DNA of 64,000 bases, taken from NCBI RefSeq assembly GCF_900100205.1, contig NZ_FNEQ01000010.1:1-64000 (forward strand), written 5' to 3'. Made by a program: the position numbers and the translations under genes. Positions 7,823 through 16,834 of the stretch are shown one piece after another. Origin of the DNA: Duganella sp. OV510. GTDB taxonomy: Bacteria; Pseudomonadota; Gammaproteobacteria; Burkholderiales; Burkholderiaceae_D. The notes below the pieces were generated by a model. It ran no database searches, was not told the origin of the DNA, and saw only the letters and a program-made list of their open reading frames with translations. Every line of letters begins with the position of its first letter. The stretch's first letter is position 1.

Positions 7823-8386
7823 ATGCTGCTAATGATCGACAACTATGACTCCTTCACCTACAACATCGTGCAGTATTTCGGCGAACTGGGTGAGGACGTG
7901 CGTGTCTACCGCAATGATGAAATCACGATTGCGGAGATCGAGGCGCTGAATCCGGACCACATCTGCATTTCGCCGGGTCCGAAAGATCCGTCGCAGGCAG
8001 GCATCTCCATTGAAGTGCTGAAGCACTTCGCCGGCAAGAAGCCGATTCTGGGCGTGTGCCTTGGCCACCAGGCCATCGGCGAAGCGTTCGGCGGCAAAGT
8101 AATCCGCGCCAGGCAGGTCATGCATGGTAAAACTTCTTTAATCGCGCATACGGGCGTGGGCGTCTTCAAGGACATCCCGTCTCCCTTCACAGTGATACGT
8201 TATCACTCGCTGGCAATCGAGCGTAGCTCGCTGCCGTCCTGCCTGGAAGTTACGGCATGGACCGACGATGGCGAAATCATGGGCGTGCGGCACAAGGAAT
8301 ACGACATCGAGGGTGTGCAGTTCCACCCCGAGTCCATCCTGTCCGAACACGGCCATCAACTGTTGAAGAACTTCCTCGTCCGCTGA
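7823..8386 (+). CDS. trpG: Anthranilate synthase component II (glutamine amidotransferase)
   Basis: The 187-residue class-I amidotransferase hydrolyses glutamine and channels ammonia to TrpE. The N-terminus MLLMIDNYDSFTYNIVQYF is typical. The nucleophile Cys is in LGVCLGHQAIGEAFGG, and the His-Glu pair is in VQFHPESIL. In many relatives the same subunit also serves para-aminobenzoate synthase. The start is 1 nt after the trpE stop, which suggests translational coupling. Confidence 0.97.
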   Translation: MLLMIDNYDSFTYNIVQYFGELGEDVRVYRNDEITIAEIEALNPDHICISPGPKDPSQAGISIEVLKHFAGKKPILGVCLGHQAIGEAFGGKVIRARQVMHGKTSLIAHTGVGVFKDIPSPFTVIRYHSLAIERSSLPSCLEVTAWTDDGEIMGVRHKEYDIEGVQFHPESILSEHGHQLLKNFLVR

Positions 8387-8403
8387 TTAAAGAAAGAACC
8401 GCC

Positions 8404-9441
8404 ATGCCTATCACCCATCAAGAAGCGCTGGTGCGCTGCATCGAACACCGCGAGATTTTCCACGACGAGATGCTGTACCTGTTCCGCCAGATCATGTCCG
8501 GCGAAATGTCGCCAACCATGGTCGCGGCCCTGACCATGGGCCTGCGCGTGAAAAAAGAAACCATCGGCGAAATCGCCGCCGCCGCGCAAGTGATGCGCGA
8601 ATTCTCCACCAAGGTGCCAATGGCCGATACCAGCGGCCTGCTGGACATCGTCGGCACCGGCGGCGACGGCGCGCATACTTTTAATATCTCCACCACGGCG
8701 ATGTTTGTCGCTGCGGCGGCCGGCGCACGCGTGGCCAAGCACGGCGGCCGCAGTGTGTCGTCGTCGTCCGGCAGCGCCGACGTGATCGAGTCGCTGGGCG
8801 CCGACATCAACCTGAAACCGGAGCAGATTGCGCAGTCCATCGCGCAAACCGGCATCGGCTTCATGTTCGCGCCGAATCATCATGCGGCCATGAAGCATGT
8901 GGCGCCGGTGCGCAAGGAACTGGGCGTGCGCTCCATCTTCAATATTCTGGGGCCGCTGACCAATCCGGCCGGCGCGCCGAATATTTTGATGGGCGTATTC
9001 CACGCGGACCTGGTGGGTATCCAGGTGCGCGTGCTGCAGCGCTTGGGCGCGCAACATGCCATCGTGGTGTACGGCAAAGACAATATGGACGAGGTGTCGC
9101 TGGGCGCGGGCACCATGGTCGGCGAGCTGATTAACGGCGAGATCCGCGAGTACGAGATTCATCCTGAGGACTTTGGCCTGCAGATGATCGCCAGCCGCAA
9201 TCTGAAGGTGGCCGATGCGGCCGAGTCGAAAGCACGCATGATGGAAGCACTGCGCGGCGAGCCTGGTGCAGCCTACGATATTGTGGCGCTGAACGCTGGC
9301 ACGGCGCTGTACGCAGCCGGCGTGGCCAGCTCGATCGAAGATGGCCTGAAGCGCGCACGCTTCGCCATCACCTCCGGCGCCGCGCTGCGCAAGATCGATC
9401 AATTCGTCGAAGTCACGCAGACGCTCGGCAAGGGGAACTGA
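8404..9441 (+). CDS. trpD: Anthranilate phosphoribosyltransferase
   Basis: The 345-residue enzyme transfers phosphoribose from PRPP to anthranilate. Visible features are the PRPP-binding loop DIVGTGGDGAHTFNIST near residue 82, KHGGRSVSSSSGSADV and FNILGPLTNPAG. The length and segments agree with bacterial TrpD. The gene follows trpG by 17 nt, and the LysE-type exporter gene starts 2 nt after its stop. Confidence 0.96.
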   Translation: MPITHQEALVRCIEHREIFHDEMLYLFRQIMSGEMSPTMVAALTMGLRVKKETIGEIAAAAQVMREFSTKVPMADTSGLLDIVGTGGDGAHTFNISTTAMFVAAAAGARVAKHGGRSVSSSSGSADVIESLGADINLKPEQIAQSIAQTGIGFMFAPNHHAAMKHVAPVRKELGVRSIFNILGPLTNPAGAPNILMGVFHADLVGIQVRVLQRLGAQHAIVVYGKDNMDEVSLGAGTMVGELINGEIREYEIHPEDFGLQMIASRNLKVADAAESKARMMEALRGEPGAAYDIVALNAGTALYAAGVASSIEDGLKRARFAITSGAALRKIDQFVEVTQTLGKGN

Positions 9442-9443
9442 CC

Positions 9444-10094
9444 ATGTTCGGCATCCATGACCTGACGCTTTTTATCATCTCGGGCCTGCTGCTGAATCTG
9501 ATGCCCGGCCCGGACAACCTGCTGATCATGACACGCAGCGCGACGCAGGGCTGGCGCGCCGGCTCGGCGGCCGCATTGGGTATCGGCGCCGGCACCATGG
9601 TGCACGTGCTGGCGGCGGCGCTGGGTTTGTCGGCACTGCTGTCGACGTCCGCTGCCGCTTTCACGGTGGTGAAGTGGGTTGGCGCGGCGTACATCGTCTA
9701 CATGGGCATCGGCATGCTGCGCGCGAAGCTGCGTGGTGAGGATGACGGCGCCGCCGACCTGGCGGCGCGTGCAGCCCAGCCGCTGGCCTGGCGCAAAATC
9801 TTCTTCCAGGGCTTCCTGACCAATGTGCTGAATCCCAAGGTGGCCTTGTTCTTCCTGGCGTTTGTGCCGCAGTTTATCGCGGCAGACAGCAGCAACAAGC
9901 CGCTGGCCTTCATTATCCTGGGCGCGATTTTTAATTTTAACGGCATGCTGTATTGTCACGGCCTTGCCTTGTTCACTGCCTTTGCCAGCGCGCGCCTGAA
10001 GATCAAGCCGCTGTTGTCGCTGTGGCTGAACCGCACCATGGGCGGCCTGTTCCTGGCCCTCGGCGTGCGCCTTGCACTCTCGGAGCAACGTTAA
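9444..10094 (+). CDS. LysE/RhtB family amino-acid exporter
   Basis: The 216-residue inner-membrane protein has about six hydrophobic helices. The family N-terminal signature PGPDNLLIMTRSATQGWRAG sits in the first loop, and a second hallmark FLTNVLNPKVALFFLAF lies near residue 127. Members export amino acids or homoserine lactones. Its position 2 nt after trpD and 2 nt before trpC puts it inside the trp operon. A role in exporting excess tryptophan or an intermediate is an inference. Confidence 0.9.
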   Translation: MFGIHDLTLFIISGLLLNLMPGPDNLLIMTRSATQGWRAGSAAALGIGAGTMVHVLAAALGLSALLSTSAAAFTVVKWVGAAYIVYMGIGMLRAKLRGEDDGAADLAARAAQPLAWRKIFFQGFLTNVLNPKVALFFLAFVPQFIAADSSNKPLAFIILGAIFNFNGMLYCHGLALFTAFASARLKIKPLLSLWLNRTMGGLFLALGVRLALSEQR

Positions 10095-10096
10095 TC

Positions 10097-10897
10097 ATGT
10101 CTGACATTCTGAATAAAATCCTCGCGGTCAAAGCCGATGAAGTGGCGGCCGCCAAGCAGTACCGCAGCTTCGCCAGCCTGCGTGACGACGTCGAGTCCAA
10201 CGCCGAACTGCGCGCGGACCTGCGCGGCTTTGAAGCCAGCTTGCGCGCCAGGATCGCGGCCGGCAAGCCTGGCGTCATCACTGAAATCAAGAAGGCCTCG
10301 CCGTCGAAAGGCGTGATCCGCGCCGACTTCCGCCCTGCCGACATCGCCGCCACCTATGAAGCCAATGGCTCAGCATGCCTGTCAGTGCTGACCGACGAGC
10401 AGTTCTTCCAGGGTTCGGTGGCTTATTTGCAGCAGGCGCGCGGCGCCTGTTCGCTGCCGGTGCTGCGCAAGGACTTCATGATCGACATCTACCAGATCTA
10501 CGAAGCGCGCGCGATGGGCGCCGATGCGATCCTGCTGATCGTCTCCGCGCTGGATCACGGTCTGATGGCAGAAATGGAAGCCGTCGCCCACGAACTGGGC
10601 ATGGACGTGCTGGTGGAAACCCACGACGGCGACGAACTGACCGCCGCACTGAAGCTGAAAACCCGCCTGGTCGGTGTCAACAACCGCAACCTGCGCACTT
10701 TTGAGGTATCGCTGCAAAATACGCTGGGCCTGCTGGACCGCATGCCGGCCGATAAAATGGTCATCACCGAGTCCGGCATCCTCAGCCCGGCCGACGTCAA
10801 AACCATGCGTGACGCCAATGTCCACGCCTTCCTGGTCGGCGAAGCCTTCATGCGCGCACCGGATCCGGGCGCCGAGCTGGCCCGCCTGTTCAGCTAA
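10097..10897 (+). CDS. trpC: Indole-3-glycerol phosphate synthase
   Basis: The 266-residue TIM-barrel enzyme closes the indole ring from carboxyphenylamino-deoxyribulose phosphate. Recognisable segments are ITEIKKASPSKGVIR with the catalytic Lys, VLTDEQFFQGS, LRKDFMID with catalytic Lys, LVETHDGDEL, VGVNNRNL and ITESGI. It is the last gene of this trp operon; trpF, trpB and trpA are not in the window. The 3' end overlaps the convergent diguanylate cyclase gene by 8 bp. Confidence 0.96.
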   Translation: MSDILNKILAVKADEVAAAKQYRSFASLRDDVESNAELRADLRGFEASLRARIAAGKPGVITEIKKASPSKGVIRADFRPADIAATYEANGSACLSVLTDEQFFQGSVAYLQQARGACSLPVLRKDFMIDIYQIYEARAMGADAILLIVSALDHGLMAEMEAVAHELGMDVLVETHDGDELTAALKLKTRLVGVNNRNLRTFEVSLQNTLGLLDRMPADKMVITESGILSPADVKTMRDANVHAFLVGEAFMRAPDPGAELARLFS

Positions 10898-12101
10898 AGC
10901 GGGTAGCCCGCGCCGTCCGCAGTGGCGGCGCACTCACCTGCGCCACCTCGATACGGTCCCGCCCCATTTCCTTAGCACAATACAACGCCTGGTCGGCGCG
11001 ATGCAGGATGCTATCCAGGCTTTCGTCCGCATCGTCCTGGCAGGCCACGCCTATGCTGACGGTGTATGGCGGGATATCCGCCCGGGCCGTCCGCAGCGCA
11101 GACTGAATGCGCTCGGCGATGTGCAACGCTCGTTCCAGGGCGGTGGCCGGCAGCAGAACGACAAATTCTTCGCCACCAAAACGGGCGACGTGATCCGAAG
11201 CACGCAGCGCTTTGCCGATCATTTGCGCCACATCGACCAGCACACGGTCGCCTACTGCGTGGCCGTGCGAGTCATTAATCTTTTTAAAGTAATCGATGTC
11301 GATATTCAGCATCGTCATGAATGTGCCTTCGCGGCGCATCAGCGCGTGCTCTTTAGCGTAAATATCGGCAAAGCCACGGCGGTTCAATGTCAGCGTTAAG
11401 GGATCGAGGGTGGATCGGCGTTCCAGAGTTGTTTGCAGACGGCGCGTGCAAACCGTCATAAAACCAACGGTCATCATCAAGGTCATGAAGTGCGCAGTCG
11501 CCAGATATAAGGCGGCAAATGCGCCCGTACCCAGCAGATTCACATCGCCCCTGCCGGTAAAAGCCAAAATACCACGCGCGCCCACGATCGCCGCCTCAAT
11601 CACCACCAGGCTAACAAAAAACAAGGTGGAGAAATGACGATTACCGTTCCTGAAAACGACAAATATAACGCGTGCATGCAGCGTGAATACAAATATCGAA
11701 GATATGACTACACGTGTAATAAAATCCGGCTTAATCCACAGGAAATAACCCAGCAATAATCCAGTTAATATCCAGATGGAATGATATAGCCACCACGACG
11801 GCCGTAAATTATAAAACCGCTCTGTGCCGATAACGGTCATTCCCAGTCCGCAAACCATGATGATATTGGCCAGCAGCAGGAGAATATCGGACTTGCCAAA
11901 CACTGCGAACAGCAGCACGCCGCCCACCAGTAACACCAGTGCCAGCGCCCATTCGCGCAAGCCTTGGATTTCTTTGGGGAAGTTCAAATGGGCTGAGTAC
12001 AGGACCACGCTCATGGCGCCGGCCATCAACGTCGACATCAGCAGTATGGTGGTCGGGTCGGGCAATATCATCTGCGGCGATTCTAAACCACAAAGCCGCA
12101 T
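10890..12101 (-). CDS. Membrane-bound diguanylate cyclase (GGDEF domain)
   Basis: The product is 403 residues. About six membrane helices fill the first 220 residues, followed by a GGDEF domain that makes cyclic di-GMP from two GTP. The active-site loop reads GGEEF at residues 309-313, an active variant. RASD five residues before it is a product-inhibition I-site (RxxD). The usual DPLTGLxNRR entry motif here reads DPLTLTLNRRGF, with Thr in place of Gly. The membrane domain has no named sensor fold I can assign. A second ATG at 12071 is possible and would suit the candidate sigma-54 promoter better. The start is therefore uncertain. Confidence 0.9.
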   Translation of the reverse strand: MRLCGLESPQMILPDPTTILLMSTLMAGAMSVVLYSAHLNFPKEIQGLREWALALVLLVGGVLLFAVFGKSDILLLLANIIMVCGLGMTVIGTERFYNLRPSWWLYHSIWILTGLLLGYFLWIKPDFITRVVISSIFVFTLHARVIFVVFRNGNRHFSTLFFVSLVVIEAAIVGARGILAFTGRGDVNLLGTGAFAALYLATAHFMTLMMTVGFMTVCTRRLQTTLERRSTLDPLTLTLNRRGFADIYAKEHALMRREGTFMTMLNIDIDYFKKINDSHGHAVGDRVLVDVAQMIGKALRASDHVARFGGEEFVVLLPATALERALHIAERIQSALRTARADIPPYTVSIGVACQDDADESLDSILHRADQALYCAKEMGRDRIEVAQVSAPPLRTARATRFS

Positions 12102-12112
12102 GGGTGGGGAAT

Positions 12113-12130
12113 ATGCCTGTTACGTGCCGG
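12113..12130 (-). promoter_or_regulatory. Candidate sigma-54 (RpoN) promoter for the diguanylate cyclase
   Basis: The minus strand reads CGGCACG, four bases, then AGGCAT. The invariant GG and GC are exactly 10 bases apart, and the first half matches TGGCACG at 6 of 7 positions. The second half is weaker. Transcription would begin close to 12103, just before the first ATG. Supported only by this match. Confidence 0.35.
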
Positions 12131-12162
12131 AAACTAGCGAGTACGTGCCAAAAACTGGCATG
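12121..12162. repeat. Two tandem imperfect 21-bp repeats upstream of the diguanylate cyclase
   Basis: TACGTGCCGGAAACTAGCGA at 12121 and TACGTGCCAAAAACTGGCAT at 12142 are head-to-tail copies on a 21-bp pitch, two helical turns. They share TACGTGCC and AAACT. This spacing is typical of direct-repeat binding sites for regulators. One copy overlaps the candidate sigma-54 promoter. Confidence 0.5.
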
Positions 12163-12171
12163 AAACGGCAT

Positions 12172-12199
12172 AAAAAAAGCCGCATCGCCTGGATGCGGC
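12172..12199 (-). terminator. Intrinsic terminator of the M61 peptidase operon
   Basis: On the minus strand GCCGCATC and GATGCGGC form a perfect 8-bp stem (12179-12186 with 12192-12199) closed by a 5-nt loop and followed by seven T residues. It lies 16 nt after the stop codon of the M61 peptidase gene. Confidence 0.88.
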
Positions 12200-12215
12200 C
12201 TGGTCAGCGTTGTTT

Positions 12216-14039
12216 TTAGCGGCTTGCGCTAGGGCGCAGCGGCCCGCTGGATTTTTTAGCGGCCGGCTCCAGCGTCAGCGAAATACCCGGCACCCGGTCG
12301 CCTTGCAGCGTCAGATCGAAGCGCATCAGCTCATCGCGGCGGAAGGCGTAAACCTCCACCGTGTCGCCTACTGCGTAGCGCGACAGCAAGTTATCCAGGT
12401 TGCTGGCGGTAACGCGCAGGCCGTCAACGGCAATCAGAATATCGCCAGCCGATAATCCGGCATGATGGGCGGCGCCATTTTCATGGACAGCCGACAGTTT
12501 GCAGTCATTGCCGTCCTTGCCCAGATTGGCATCGAAACTCGGCTTGGCGGATTTACGCTCGTCGAGATATTTAACGCCGAATGGCGCCAGCAATTTAGCC
12601 AACGGCAAATCTTCTGTGCCACGGACATATTTGTCGAAGAAGGGCTTGAATCGGCCGCCGCTGATCTCATCGAATAATGCCTCGGCTTCCGACGGTGTAA
12701 CGCCACGTCCGCCGCCAGTATAAAAATCACGGCCATAACGCGACCATAATGCGCGCATGACATCATCCAGAGATTTCTTGCCGCCGGTTTTAGCGCGAAT
12801 ACTTAAATCCAGCGCCAACCCGATTAAAGAACCTTTGGTGTAATAACTGACGATGGCGTTCGGTGCATTTTCATCCTGGCGATAATATTTACCCCAGGCG
12901 TCGAAACTGGAATCGGCCACGCTCTGCTTGGTACGGCCGGCACCGCGCAATACGCTGCCGACAGTTTTGCCCAGCAATTTGAAATATGCCGGCTCGGCGA
13001 TAATACCGGCGCGCACCAGCATCAAATCATCGTAATAACTGGTGAAACCTTCAAACAGCCACAGCAGCGGCGAATAGTTCTCAACTTGCAAGTTATACGG
13101 CGCAAACGCCGCCGGCTTGATACGCTTCACGTTCCAGGTGTGGAAATACTCGTGGCTGCACAGGCCCAGGTATTGCAGGTAGCCGTCGCTGATATCCCTG
13201 TTCCTGGCCGAGGTGGTCGGCAGGTCGCTACGGTTACAGATCAGCGCGGTCGAGGCGCGATGCTCCAGGCCGCCATAACCGTCGCCCACCGCCATGGTCA
13301 TGAACACATAGCGGTCCATCGGCGCTTTTTTGGTCTTCGGCTCGAAGAAGGCGATCTGGGTTTCGCAGATTTTTTTCAGGTCGTCGCTCAGGCGCGCCAG
13401 GTCCAGGTTCGGCACACGGCCGGTGATGACGATATCGTGCGGGATGCCGTGCGCCTTGAAGGTGGCCAGCGCGAAGTCGCCCTGCTCCACCGGATGATCG
13501 ATCAGCTCATCATAGTTCGACGCGATGTAGGTGCCAAAACCATAGCGTTTCGCTTTCAACTCTGGCAGCGAGGTGGCGACGCGCCAATCGGCTGCAGCTT
13601 CGTCGTCCGGGCGCTGGATGTCTACCACATGCGGCTGCGTTTCCTGGCCAAGCACTCGCAGGAACACGCTGGTGCCGTTGAAAAAACCGTGGTGCTGGTC
13701 CAGGTGGGCGGCGCGCACCGACAGGTCCCAGGCGTAGACTTCGTAATGCACAGTCAGCGCGGCGCTGCGGTCGGCCAGCGGCGCGGCCTGCCACGAGTGC
13801 TTATCCAGCTTGGCCAGTTCGACCGGTTCACCCTTCGATTCGGCGCGGATGCGTACAATATTGCGAGAAAATTCACGGATCATATAGCTGCCCGGTATCC
13901 AGGCCGGCAGCGCGAAAATCTGTCCGCCTTCAGCCGGCGCGGCCACCGTCACCGAGACGTGGAACAAGTGCGCCGCCAGGTCATGGCCGACGATGGTATA
14001 GGCGATAGCCGGAAGTTTTTTGCTCGGTTTTTTCATCAT
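12216..14039 (-). CDS. M61 family metallopeptidase with PDZ domain
   Basis: The 607-residue product resembles glycyl aminopeptidases of family M61. The zinc site is SHEYFHTWNVKR near residue 295 (HExxH), with the third ligand Glu in LFEGFTSYYDDL about 30 residues later. An N-terminal beta domain covers roughly residues 10-190, and a C-terminal PDZ domain roughly 495-590 (AGLSAGDILIAVDG). No signal peptide is apparent, so it is probably cytoplasmic. The start overlaps the mocA-like stop by 4 bp, marking it as the last gene of the operon. Confidence 0.92.
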   Translation of the reverse strand: MMKKPSKKLPAIAYTIVGHDLAAHLFHVSVTVAAPAEGGQIFALPAWIPGSYMIREFSRNIVRIRAESKGEPVELAKLDKHSWQAAPLADRSAALTVHYEVYAWDLSVRAAHLDQHHGFFNGTSVFLRVLGQETQPHVVDIQRPDDEAAADWRVATSLPELKAKRYGFGTYIASNYDELIDHPVEQGDFALATFKAHGIPHDIVITGRVPNLDLARLSDDLKKICETQIAFFEPKTKKAPMDRYVFMTMAVGDGYGGLEHRASTALICNRSDLPTTSARNRDISDGYLQYLGLCSHEYFHTWNVKRIKPAAFAPYNLQVENYSPLLWLFEGFTSYYDDLMLVRAGIIAEPAYFKLLGKTVGSVLRGAGRTKQSVADSSFDAWGKYYRQDENAPNAIVSYYTKGSLIGLALDLSIRAKTGGKKSLDDVMRALWSRYGRDFYTGGGRGVTPSEAEALFDEISGGRFKPFFDKYVRGTEDLPLAKLLAPFGVKYLDERKSAKPSFDANLGKDGNDCKLSAVHENGAAHHAGLSAGDILIAVDGLRVTASNLDNLLSRYAVGDTVEVYAFRRDELMRFDLTLQGDRVPGISLTLEPAAKKSSGPLRPSASR

Positions 14040-14602
14040 AGATCCTGTCTTGTATCGATGTCGCGCACCACGCCGTCATCATCGACCGCCACCTCGTTGA
14101 CCGGATGGCTTTTTAAAATCGCGCGCGCGCCCTGATCGCCTTGCAGCGCCAGCAACAGCGGCAAGTGATAAGCACTGAAGGCAACGGGATTGCCGCGCCT
14201 TCCCTCAAACACCGGCGCCGCGATGTGCGCGCCCCGCTCTATTGTAGCGGCCAATGCGCGCATGGTCTCTGGCCGAACGTAAGGCATGTCGCCCAGTCCT
14301 ATCAGCCAGCCTTCGGCGGCTTTGGTGTGTTCGATGGCGGTGAGGAGCGATTCGGCCATGCCCAGGTCGGCGTCGGCACAGACGCGCACTTCGCAACCGA
14401 GACGGCCCAGCAGCGCGGCAACCTTGTCGTCGCCTTCGCGTACCACGGCCAGCACGCGCGGCAGCGCCGCCAGCATATTCTTCGCACTGGCGGCGACGAC
14501 GGTTTCGCCATCGGCCAGCGTTTGCAGCAGTTTGTTTTGTACGCCGGACGGGTCGAAGCGTCGACCGCGTCCGGCTGCCAGCAGGATGCCGGTTATCGCC
14601 AT
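14036..14602 (-). CDS. MocA-like molybdenum cofactor cytidylyltransferase
   Basis: The 188-residue nucleotidyltransferase of the MobA/MocA group has the N-terminal ILLAAGRGRRFDPSG loop for nucleotide binding and GLGDMPYVRPETM, the metal-binding GDMP motif. MocA transfers CMP to molybdopterin to make the MCD cofactor used by xanthine-dehydrogenase-family enzymes. That fits its place 5 nt after the gene for just such an enzyme subunit. A role in maturing that enzyme is inferred from neighbourhood and family. Confidence 0.85.
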   Translation of the reverse strand: MAITGILLAAGRGRRFDPSGVQNKLLQTLADGETVVAASAKNMLAALPRVLAVVREGDDKVAALLGRLGCEVRVCADADLGMAESLLTAIEHTKAAEGWLIGLGDMPYVRPETMRALAATIERGAHIAAPVFEGRRGNPVAFSAYHLPLLLALQGDQGARAILKSHPVNEVAVDDDGVVRDIDTRQDL

Positions 14603-14607
14603 CCCGC

Positions 14608-16824
14608 TCAGGCGCTGGCCAGATCGAACGGCAGTTTGCGCAGGCGCTTGCCGGTCAGTTTGAACAGTGCGTTGGCGAAGGCCGGCGCCAATGGCGGCAG
14701 GCCAGGTTCGCCCATGCCGGTCGGCGGATCGTTGGACGGCACGATGTGGACGTCGATCTTCGGCATGTCGGTAATGCGCGCCACGGTGTAATCGCTGAAG
14801 TTCTGCTGCTCGACCACGCCGTCCTTCAACGTGATGGCGGCGCCCGGCAAGGTCATGCCGAGGCCCATCAGCGCCGCGCCCTGGATCTGCGCTTCGATGG
14901 TCAACGGATTGACCGCCGTGTTGCAGTGAACGCCAGCCGTAACCTTGTGCAGCTTGGGCGTGCCGTCTTTCACCGACGCCACCACCACATAGGCGATCAC
15001 GGTGTTGAACGACTCATGCACCGCCACGCCATAGGCCTGGCCTTTCGGCAGCGCCTTCTTGCCGTAGCCGGATTTGGCCACCGCCAGCTCCAGCGCGGCG
15101 ATGTGGCGCTTGCCTTTTTCGCCCATCAGCTTTTTGCGGTAGGCGACCGGATCGACCTTGGCCGCGTGCGCGGCTTCGTCGATCAGCGTCTCCATGACAA
15201 ACGCGGTGTGGGTCGAGCCGACCGAGCGCCACCACAACACCGGCACATTGGCCTTGACCGAGTGCGCGCTCAGATTCAGCGGCACTTCATACGGTTCGCC
15301 CATGCCTTCGACCATGGTGGCGTCGACACCGTTCTTCACCATCATCGGCTCAAACGGCGTGCCGCTGGTGATCGACTGGCCCACGATCACGTGGTCCCAG
15401 CCGACGATCTCGCCCTTGGCATCCAGGCCGATATTGGCGCGGTGGACGTGCGAAGGTCGGTAGTAGCCGCCCTTGATATCGTCCTCACGGCTCCAGATCA
15501 CCTTGACCGGCTCCTTGTGGCCCGCTGCCTGCCACACCTTGGCGATGTTGACCGCTTCCACCAGATAATCGGAAGTCGGCACCGCGCGGCGGCCAAAGCC
15601 ACCGCCGGCCATCATCGTATTCAGTACCACCTGCTCTGGCTTCAGGCCGGCGGTGGCCGCAATCGCGCCCTGGTCGACAGTCTGGAACTGCGAGCCGGCC
15701 CACACGGTGCAGCCGTCCTTGCGCAGGTCGACCACGCAGTTCAACGGCTCCATCGGCGCGTGCGCCAGGTAAGGGAATTCATAGACGGCGGAGATTTTCT
15801 TCGCCGCGCCAGCCAGCTTGGAGGTGTCGGCAGTGCGCACCGGATTGCCCGGCTTCTGCGACAGCGCCTTGTATTCCTCCAGCTGCTTGTCGCTGCTGAC
15901 CTTATCGACACCGCTGGTATCCCATTCGATCACCAGCGCTTCGCGGCCGCTCTTGGCCGGCCAGTAGCCATCGGCGATGACCACCACGCCGCTACCGCCA
16001 CGGTCGGTCTTCACTTCCAGCACATCGATTACGCCCTTGATGGCCTTGGCCTTGCTGGCATCCACCTTGGCGACCCTGGCGCCAAACACCGGCGGACGCG
16101 CCACCACGGCGACCTTGCTGTCCGGCGCCTTGAAGTCCATGCCGAACTGCTGCTTGCCGGACGACTTGGCGCGCGCGTCAAGCCGCTTGACCGGCTTGCC
16201 GATCAGCGTGAAGTCTTTCGGATCTTTCAGCTTGACGGTGGCGGGCACCGGCTGCTTCATGGCCGCATCGGCCATGGCGCCGTAAGTGGCTTTTTGCCCT
16301 GCGGGGCCGATCAGCGTGCCCTTGACGGTTTTGATTTGCTCCGCCGGCACCTTCCATTGTTCGGCCGCCGCCGCGATCAGCATCGCGCGCGCCTTGGCGC
16401 CGATTTCGCGGTACTGCATGAACGAGTGGGCGATGCTGCCCGAGCCACCAGTGATCTGGATGCCAAAGGCTGGATCTTTATACTGATCGCCAGCCGGCGC
16501 CAGCGCGCCGTTCACTTTCGACCAATCCGCCTCCAGCTCCTCGGCGATCAGCATCGGCAACGAGGTCTGCACGCCCTGGCCAAACTCCAGGCGGTTGACC
16601 TGCACCGTCACCGTGTTATCCGGCGCGATATGCAGGAAGGCGTTCGGTTCATACACCTTGGCTGCTGGCTGCTGCGCATTTGCCCAGCGGCCAGCGCCCG
16701 GCATAAAGAAGCCCAGTACCAAGCCACCGCCAGCGACGGCGCCCGCTTTCATGAAGCTGCGGCGCGAAACGCCCGAAGCCGAAGCACTCGCAATGGTGCC
16801 CTGATTAAGCCATTCGATACGCAT
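14608..16824 (-). CDS. Tat-exported molybdopterin-binding oxidoreductase large subunit (IorB-like)
   Basis: The 738-residue product belongs to the xanthine dehydrogenase/aldehyde oxidase family, closest in design to the beta subunit of isoquinoline 1-oxidoreductase. A twin-arginine signal SRRSFMKAGAVAGGG near residue 20 sends the folded cofactor-bearing protein to the periplasm. Cofactor-domain features include GGGFGRRAVPTSDYLVEA near residue 410 and the C-terminal GMGEPGLPPLAPAFANA with the likely catalytic Glu. The ATG at 16824 follows GAGGAG and is chosen over an in-frame start 111 bases upstream that lies inside the small-subunit gene. Substrate unknown; aldehydes or N-heterocycles are usual. 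Confidence 0.92.
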   Translation of the reverse strand: MRIEWLNQGTIASASASGVSRRSFMKAGAVAGGGLVLGFFMPGAGRWANAQQPAAKVYEPNAFLHIAPDNTVTVQVNRLEFGQGVQTSLPMLIAEELEADWSKVNGALAPAGDQYKDPAFGIQITGGSGSIAHSFMQYREIGAKARAMLIAAAAEQWKVPAEQIKTVKGTLIGPAGQKATYGAMADAAMKQPVPATVKLKDPKDFTLIGKPVKRLDARAKSSGKQQFGMDFKAPDSKVAVVARPPVFGARVAKVDASKAKAIKGVIDVLEVKTDRGGSGVVVIADGYWPAKSGREALVIEWDTSGVDKVSSDKQLEEYKALSQKPGNPVRTADTSKLAGAAKKISAVYEFPYLAHAPMEPLNCVVDLRKDGCTVWAGSQFQTVDQGAIAATAGLKPEQVVLNTMMAGGGFGRRAVPTSDYLVEAVNIAKVWQAAGHKEPVKVIWSREDDIKGGYYRPSHVHRANIGLDAKGEIVGWDHVIVGQSITSGTPFEPMMVKNGVDATMVEGMGEPYEVPLNLSAHSVKANVPVLWWRSVGSTHTAFVMETLIDEAAHAAKVDPVAYRKKLMGEKGKRHIAALELAVAKSGYGKKALPKGQAYGVAVHESFNTVIAYVVVASVKDGTPKLHKVTAGVHCNTAVNPLTIEAQIQGAALMGLGMTLPGAAITLKDGVVEQQNFSDYTVARITDMPKIDVHIVPSNDPPTGMGEPGLPPLAPAFANALFKLTGKRLRKLPFDLASA

Positions 16825-16834
16825 GATGGTCTCC

